In this document: piece by piece, positions 7,101 through 9,492 of the stretch
How positions within the stretch are numbered: the first letter of the stretch is position 1
Layout of the letters: each line of letters starts with the position of its first letter
NCBI GenBank assembly: GCA_017353825.1
Contig: JAFMSC010000132.1
Coordinates: 1-9,492, forward strand
Direction: 5' to 3'
Length of the DNA: 9,492 nt
Origin: Hyphomicrobiaceae bacterium
GTDB lineage: Bacteria; Pseudomonadota; Alphaproteobacteria; Rhizobiales; Hyphomicrobiaceae
Notes under the pieces: model-generated
Seen by the model: the letters and a program-made list of their open reading frames with translations, nothing else
Told to the model about the DNA's origin: nothing
Databases searched by the model: none
Position numbers and translations under genes: made by a program

Positions 7101-8079
7101 GCGCCGTCTCTGCCATGCCCACCACGCCGCCCGCCGGCCCCGAGAGGATTGCATCGCGCCCCTGGAACAGCTCGGCTGACTTGAGCCCGCCGGAGGAGGC
7201 CATGAAGAGGATGTGCGGGGTCGGAGCCACGGCGTCTGCGTGCAGCGGCTCAAAGACAAGGTCGGAGCGCTCCTGGTGCCCGGCAACAAGAGCGCCTGGC
7301 CCGAGGTGTGCGACCGCCCCCGTGACAGAACAGGCTTCGTACGGTGGGGTGAGAGCGGCTGGGCGCGACCCCAACGCCTTTGCCACCCCTTCCACATACC
7401 GCCGCAGGATAGGCGAGAGATAGGCATCAGCCACCGTGGTGTCGCCGCGGCCGACGATCTTGATGAGCGGCGAGACCTCGTGGCTGACCGAGACCTGCCT
7501 GAACCCCACGCGCCGCGCCAGCTCGGCGGCCTGCCGCTCGTGCTGGGGGTGCGCGTAGGCATGCATGAGAACGATGGCCACCGAGGTGATGCCATCGGTC
7601 AGCGCCGCGCTCAGTTGGCGCTCCAGTGCCGCGGCGTCGAGCGGCTCTTCTAGGGTGCCGTCGGCGCGGATGCGCTCGTTGGCCTCCACCACGCGTGCAT
7701 AGACCATCTCGGGCTTGACGATCTTCTTGGCGAAGATGTCCGGCCGCGCCTGGTAGCCGATCTCCAGCTGGTCGCTGAGACCCTTGGTGATCACCAAGAG
7801 GGTGCGCTCGCCCTTGCGCTCGAGCAAGGCGTTGGTGGCGACCGTGGTGCCCATCTTTACCGCGGCGATGTGCCCGGCCGGGATCGGAGCCCCGGAGGCA
7901 AGCCCCAGCGCCAGCCGGATGCCCTCCAGAGCGGCATCGTCGTAGGCGCCGGGGTTCTGCGACAAGAGCTTGCGCGCGATGATCACTCCCGAGGGCGCGC
8001 GAGCGACCACGTCAGTGAAGGTACCGCCGCGGTCGATCCAGAAGTGCCACTTGCCCTTTGCGTCGCTGGCTGGCGCCAT
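4189..8079 (-). CDS. oplAH: Fused HyuA-HyuB 5-oxoprolinase (ATP-hydrolysing)
   Basis: A 1296-residue cytoplasmic enzyme, predicted to hydrolyse 5-oxo-L-proline to L-glutamate with ATP (EC 3.5.2.9). A related cyclic-amide substrate cannot be excluded. The HyuA half comprises Hydant_A_N, with phosphate-binding IDRGGTFTDVV (15-25) and KMGTTVATNALLERKG (75-90), and Hydantoinase_A, with GFDMGGTSTDVTHFAGEY (336-353) and QTVAAGGGSI. The HyuB half runs from about 788 (DPVLLEVFNNLYMSIAEQMG) through KERLDFSCAVFD, NAPHMPVHLGSMDRSVETV, NAPYNGGTHLPDI, SRGHHEDIGG, NFNAPEPVTRA and GNVETSQIVTN, ending PTGGGFGRL. The ATG at 8079 follows a strong GGAGGA site; the frame upstream to 8667 overlaps the regulator and is rejected. 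At 1296 residues it is longer than the roughly 1200 I expect for the bacterial fused form. The excess lies in two apparent insertions, about 238-285 and 648-716. It is divergent from a winged-helix regulator. Confidence 0.93.
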   Translation of the reverse strand: MAPASDAKGKWHFWIDRGGTFTDVVARAPSGVIIARKLLSQNPGAYDDAALEGIRLALGLASGAPIPAGHIAAVKMGTTVATNALLERKGERTLLVITKGLSDQLEIGYQARPDIFAKKIVKPEMVYARVVEANERIRADGTLEEPLDAAALERQLSAALTDGITSVAIVLMHAYAHPQHERQAAELARRVGFRQVSVSHEVSPLIKIVGRGDTTVADAYLSPILRRYVEGVAKALGSRPAALTPPYEACSVTGAVAHLGPGALVAGHQERSDLVFEPLHADAVAPTPHILFMASSGGLKSAELFQGRDAILSGPAGGVVGMAETARLAGFDKAIGFDMGGTSTDVTHFAGEYERSFETEVAGVRLRVPMLRVQTVAAGGGSILIYDGARFRVGPQSAGADPGPKCYRRGGPLTVTDANVMVGKLRAATFPRIFGPGRDQPLDEAAVREAFAALAAEIGDGRSAEEVADGFIRIAVENMANAIKKISVERGYDVTEYALNCFGSAGGQHACQIADTLGMETVLIHPLSGLLSAYGMGLAPIRASREQSVEVPLDATAMAAVEALRSRLAEITSAEVAAQGVDRADITVTAWAHLRYDGTDTALPVTLSEAGAMRDAFETVHRQRFGFVSPEKGVVIAALEVEAAGGGSASASARATPRAPDTPSARGAGRLEGPPHVPTSVQDPDLDPNTLPVSARSLAGEEAPFDVGRAGGEGETARFYSGRAWHDAPVIMRENLPHGHRLTGPALVIEPHQTVVVEPGWSLQVSARDDLILRRTAPRQREVLGKIADPVLLEVFNNLYMSIAEQMGEALRNTAQSVNIKERLDFSCAVFDAQGQLVANAPHMPVHLGSMDRSVETVVSANAGQMRPGDVYMLNAPYNGGTHLPDITVITPVFASGGKDVLFYVASRGHHEDIGGLTPGSMTPRAASIDEEGVLIDNFKLVDQGRFLEAETHALLTDAKYPARSPAKNIADLKAHVAANAKGVTELDKMVAHFGLDVVKAYMGHVQDNAEESVRRLLSRLDDGHFRVEMDQGTWVDVKISVDRASRRARVDFSGTSMQQPNNFNAPEPVTRAATLYVFRVMVNEPIPMNAGCLKPIEIVIPERSMLKPSYPAAVVAGNVETSQIVTNCLFAAMKALGPSQGTMNNLTFGNARYQYYETICSGSPAGPGFDGTAGVHVHMTNTRLTDPEVLELRYPVLLEEFSIRRGSGGKGKWNAGDGTLRRIRFLERMDCAILSSFRKVRPYGLDGGAPGECGENWVRRNNGHLERLEGCDQTELEPGEAVIIKTPTGGGFGRL

Positions 8080-8082
8080 CTC

Positions 8083-8089
8083 GTCCTCC
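8083..8089 (-). promoter_or_regulatory. Ribosome binding site of the oxoprolinase
   Basis: Read on the minus strand, GGAGGACGAG runs directly into the ATG at 8079. The near-perfect Shine-Dalgarno at 5-base spacing fixes the start and excludes the longer frame. Confidence 0.8.
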
Positions 8090-8104
8090 GGTTGCCAACG
8101 CGGC

Positions 8105-8133
8105 CATTTGCGCCAATGCCTGTAAAACGTCAA
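8105..8133 (-). promoter_or_regulatory. Candidate oxoprolinase promoter overlapping the operator
   Basis: On the minus strand TTGACG (8128-8133) is followed after 17 bases by CAAATG (8105-8110), a weak -10. The -35 lies inside one half of the 17-bp palindrome, so a bound regulator would block polymerase. The predicted start point is about 20 bases before the oxoprolinase ATG. Confidence 0.35.
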
Positions 8134-8145
8134 CAATTTGTTGAC
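8129..8145. promoter_or_regulatory. Perfect 17-bp palindrome, probable operator of the winged-helix regulator
   Basis: GTCAACAA (8129-8136) and TTGTTGAC (8138-8145) are exact inverted repeats around one central base. This size and symmetry suit a dimeric MarR-type regulator. It lies in the 132-base gap between the divergent oxoprolinase and regulator starts, and TTGAC occurs on both strands at its edges. The site and its symmetry are seen directly; the binding protein is inferred from position. Confidence 0.7.
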
Positions 8146-8211
8146 ATGATATCCGCGTTGGGACAGGCTGGCGCTCGCCAAACTTCCGCCAGGGGCCGGT
8201 CCACACCGTCC

Positions 8212-8805
8212 ATGGAACACGAAATGGCACGCCGGACGGAACGCGAGACGGTGAGCGACGAGGCCAGGGTCACCACGGGGGCCCTTCGAGGTCGCGACAA
8301 CAGCATCGGCCCCATCGTCTCCTCGGCACACCTGGCGGCGGGAGCGCTGCCCGGCCTCTCGGAGGTGGAGTTCGGCCTGATCCTCGCCGGTCATGCATTC
8401 GACCGTTGGATGGTTCGCTGCATGGACGCGGCCGGCGTGCCGGACCTCTCGGCGGTCGAGGTGCTCGTTCTGCACACCGTACGCCATCGCGACCGCCCCA
8501 AGAAGCTCGCCGATATCTGCCTGGTGCTCGGCATAGAGGACACGCACGTGGTGTCGTATGCCGTCAAGAAGCTCGCGCTCGCCGGGCTCGTCAGCTCTAG
8601 AAAGTCCGGCAAGGAGAAGCTCGTGGTAGCCACCAAGGCCGGCGCCCACGCTTGCCAGCGCTATCACGAGATCCGCGAGCGCCTGCTAGTCAAGCCGGTG
8701 AGGGCCACCGGGCTGCCCGATCCCACATTGTCAGAGCTAGGCGCGCTCCTGCGCGCGCTCTCCGGCCACTACGACCAGGCCGCGCGCTCGGCTACGTCGC
8801 TATGA
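8212..8805 (+). CDS. MarR-like winged-helix transcriptional regulator
   Basis: A 197-residue predicted DNA-binding protein. After a poorly conserved N-terminus, residues 33-75 (GPIVSSAHLAAG, then LSEVEFGLILAGHAFDRWMV) form a helical dimerisation-like region. Residues 80-128 hold the winged helix: LSAVEVLVLHTVRHRDRPKK, then LADICLVLGIED as the first HTH helix and THVVSYAVKKLALAGLVS as the recognition helix. The wing SSRKSGKEKLVVATKAG follows, and a C-terminal helix ends LSGHYDQAARSATSL. This architecture is usual for predicted MarR-type regulators placed beside oxoprolinase/hydantoinase genes, so it probably represses or ligand-controls the divergent gene and itself through the palindrome at 8129-8145. 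The start is uncertain: ATGs at 8212 and 8224 and a GTG at 8251 are all in frame and none has a strong ribosome site. The ATG at 8146 abuts the palindrome and is unlikely. Confidence 0.85.
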   Translation: MEHEMARRTERETVSDEARVTTGALRGRDNSIGPIVSSAHLAAGALPGLSEVEFGLILAGHAFDRWMVRCMDAAGVPDLSAVEVLVLHTVRHRDRPKKLADICLVLGIEDTHVVSYAVKKLALAGLVSSRKSGKEKLVVATKAGAHACQRYHEIRERLLVKPVRATGLPDPTLSELGALLRALSGHYDQAARSATSL

Positions 8806-9137
8806 CCGGGTTCGGGAGGGGGATGAGGCCACGGCCGAGCGACTGGGGGAGCCGACAAACGTGATCCGCCGATCGCTCGACGCACTCTACCGGGCGCGGG
8901 CTATCTCGCCGGCCTGTTGTATAATGGCGATCTTCCTTCTGATGGGGTGTCGGTCGGCCGCGAGGTGGGCGGCCTGATCGCGGCCTCAAGAAGCTCGGCG
9001 AGCAGCTTGCCGCCGACTGGATCGCCAAGGCCGTGCCCAAGGGCAAGGCCATGGTGGACGCGTATCTGAAACAGTCAACGCCCGGACGTCGAGCAAACGA
9101 GACTCCGGGCCCTGCAGCCAGTGGGAACCCCCAGTAG
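8806..9137 (+). pseudogene. Coding-like stretch broken by frame changes (possible gene remnant)
   Basis: No intact gene is seen between the regulator and the TetR gene, but protein-like sequence appears successively in three plus-strand frames. These are EATAERLGEPTNVIRRSLDA (about 8826-8885), then AGYLAGLLYNGDLPSDGVSV and GREVGGLIA (about 8895-8985), then LKKLGEQLAADWIAKAVPKG and KAMVDAYLKQ (about 8984-9080), ending at a TAG at 9135-9137. The last frame has the C/G-rich third positions and helical pattern of real coding DNA; the first could be an HTH-like segment. I do not recognise the family. It may be a decayed gene with at least two frameshifts, or the last part alone may be a fragment; chance cannot be excluded for the first two parts. 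Confidence 0.3.
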
Positions 9138-9139
9138 GT

Positions 9140-9182
9140 CCGGGTCGGAGCGCTGCTCGCCTTTGGCTCGCATCGCTCCGTC
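9140..9182. repeat. Dispersed hairpin repeat, copy 2
   Basis: The second copy of the unit at 2121-2164, with about five substitutions and one deleted base. The stem is kept and slightly longer: CGGAGCG (9146-9152) pairs with CGCTCCG (9174-9180), followed after one mismatch by TGC/GCA. It starts two bases after the TAG of the broken frame and ends 18 bases before the TetR stop codon. Confidence 0.6.
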
Positions 9183-9200
9183 CAACGTGACATGGCCTGG

Positions 9201-9492
9201 CTACGACCCGTTGGGTTCGACACCCACGCCAAGCCCCTCCAGGTAGATCAGCACGCCCGCTTCCAGGAGCTCCTCGGGCGACATGGGCAGCGGCCGACGG
9301 GCAGCGTCGCCGCGCGCGAACAGGCTGGCGATGCCGTGCGACAGGGACCAGATGTGCAGCGCCATCATAGCCGGCGGTGGGCGGCTGGCGGCGGGCATGC
9401 CGGCCACCAGCGCCTCGCACGCCCCGCGTAACACGGCGAACGCGCGGTCGCCGGCCTCCTGCAGCTCGCGGTGATCCGCCAGTGACAGCCCG
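9201..9492 (-). CDS. TetR-family transcriptional regulator, C-terminal part
   Basis: The minus-strand frame is open from the right edge to a TAG at 9201-9203, giving the last 96 or so residues. The visible part is a ligand-binding and dimerisation domain of the WHG type (TetR_C_33-like). It includes GLSLADHRELQEAGDRAFAV, then LRGACEALVAG, then PPPAMMALHIWSLSHGIASL with the typical HG..SL helix, FARGDAARRPLPMS, and a final helix LLEAGVLIYLEGLG. The N-terminal helix-turn-helix domain lies beyond the window, so DNA target and regulated genes are unknown. A GTG at 9434 could be mistaken for a start, but the upstream codons match the family and the gene clearly continues. Family assignment rests on the C-terminal domain only. 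Confidence 0.72.
   Translation of the reverse strand, partial: GLSLADHRELQEAGDRAFAVLRGACEALVAGMPAASRPPPAMMALHIWSLSHGIASLFARGDAARRPLPMSPEELLEAGVLIYLEGLGVGVEPNGS

Noticed and set aside
7219..7268. GGTCGGAGC repeated at about 7219 and 7260, and GGTCGGAGCGCT shared with the hairpin repeat
   Set aside because: The match is only 9-12 bases and does not extend to the hairpin; it may be chance in GC-rich sequence.
7870..8211. Longer N-terminus for the winged-helix regulator
   Set aside because: It would run through the oxoprolinase start and the palindrome; the residues are antisense-like and the conserved part begins well after 8212.
8080..8667. 196-codon N-terminal extension of the oxoprolinase
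   Set aside because: It would cover the regulator gene on the opposite strand, shows no family similarity, and the GGAGGA site places the start at 8079.
8792..9232. 146-codon minus-strand frame between the regulators
   Set aside because: It overlaps the TetR gene end, the hairpin repeat and the regulator end, with no domain signal; likely a shadow.

Overview
The window reads as chromosomal DNA from a GC-rich alphaproteobacterium, probably in or near the Hyphomicrobiales. This is inferred from strong G/C bias at third codon positions, the alphaproteobacterial form of IF-1, and a fused 5-oxoprolinase paired with a winged-helix regulator. No rRNA, tRNA or CRISPR array was seen, and the species cannot be named from this sequence.

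Layout. Bases 1-776 (minus strand) are the end of an IS66-family insertion sequence. Its transposase is broken by a one-base frameshift near 321 and runs off the left edge. Bases 975-1937 (minus) encode a HAD-superfamily phosphatase and 2229-3062 (plus) a calcineurin-like metallophosphoesterase. These two are transcribed divergently from a gap that holds one copy of a dispersed hairpin repeat. infA (translation initiation factor IF-1, 3064-3348, minus) faces the metallophosphoesterase with a single base between the two stop codons. A gene-poor stretch of about 415 bases follows, with 15-bp tandem repeats, a dyad beside a candidate promoter, and GGCCGGCC-type hairpins. A small gene of unknown function (3765-3995, minus) comes next.

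The right half is dominated by a 1296-residue fused HyuA-HyuB 5-oxoprolinase (4189-8079, minus). It is divergent from a MarR-like winged-helix regulator (8212-8805, plus). The 132-base gap between their starts contains a perfect 17-bp palindrome whose two half-sites each supply a TTGAC element, so the regulator probably controls both genes from it. The oxoprolinase carries two apparent in-frame insertions, one inside the HyuA half and one in the linker between the halves. Right of the regulator is a coding-like but frame-disrupted stretch (about 8800-9137), the second copy of the hairpin repeat, and the C-terminal part of a TetR-family regulator (9201-9492, minus, cut by the window edge).

The clearest functional unit is the oxoprolinase, its regulator and the shared operator: a likely locally regulated step that hydrolyses 5-oxoproline, or a related cyclic amide, to an amino acid using ATP. 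No wholly new multi-gene system is evident. The points most worth following are the operator, the two oxoprolinase insertions, the dispersed hairpin repeat and the decayed reading frame.
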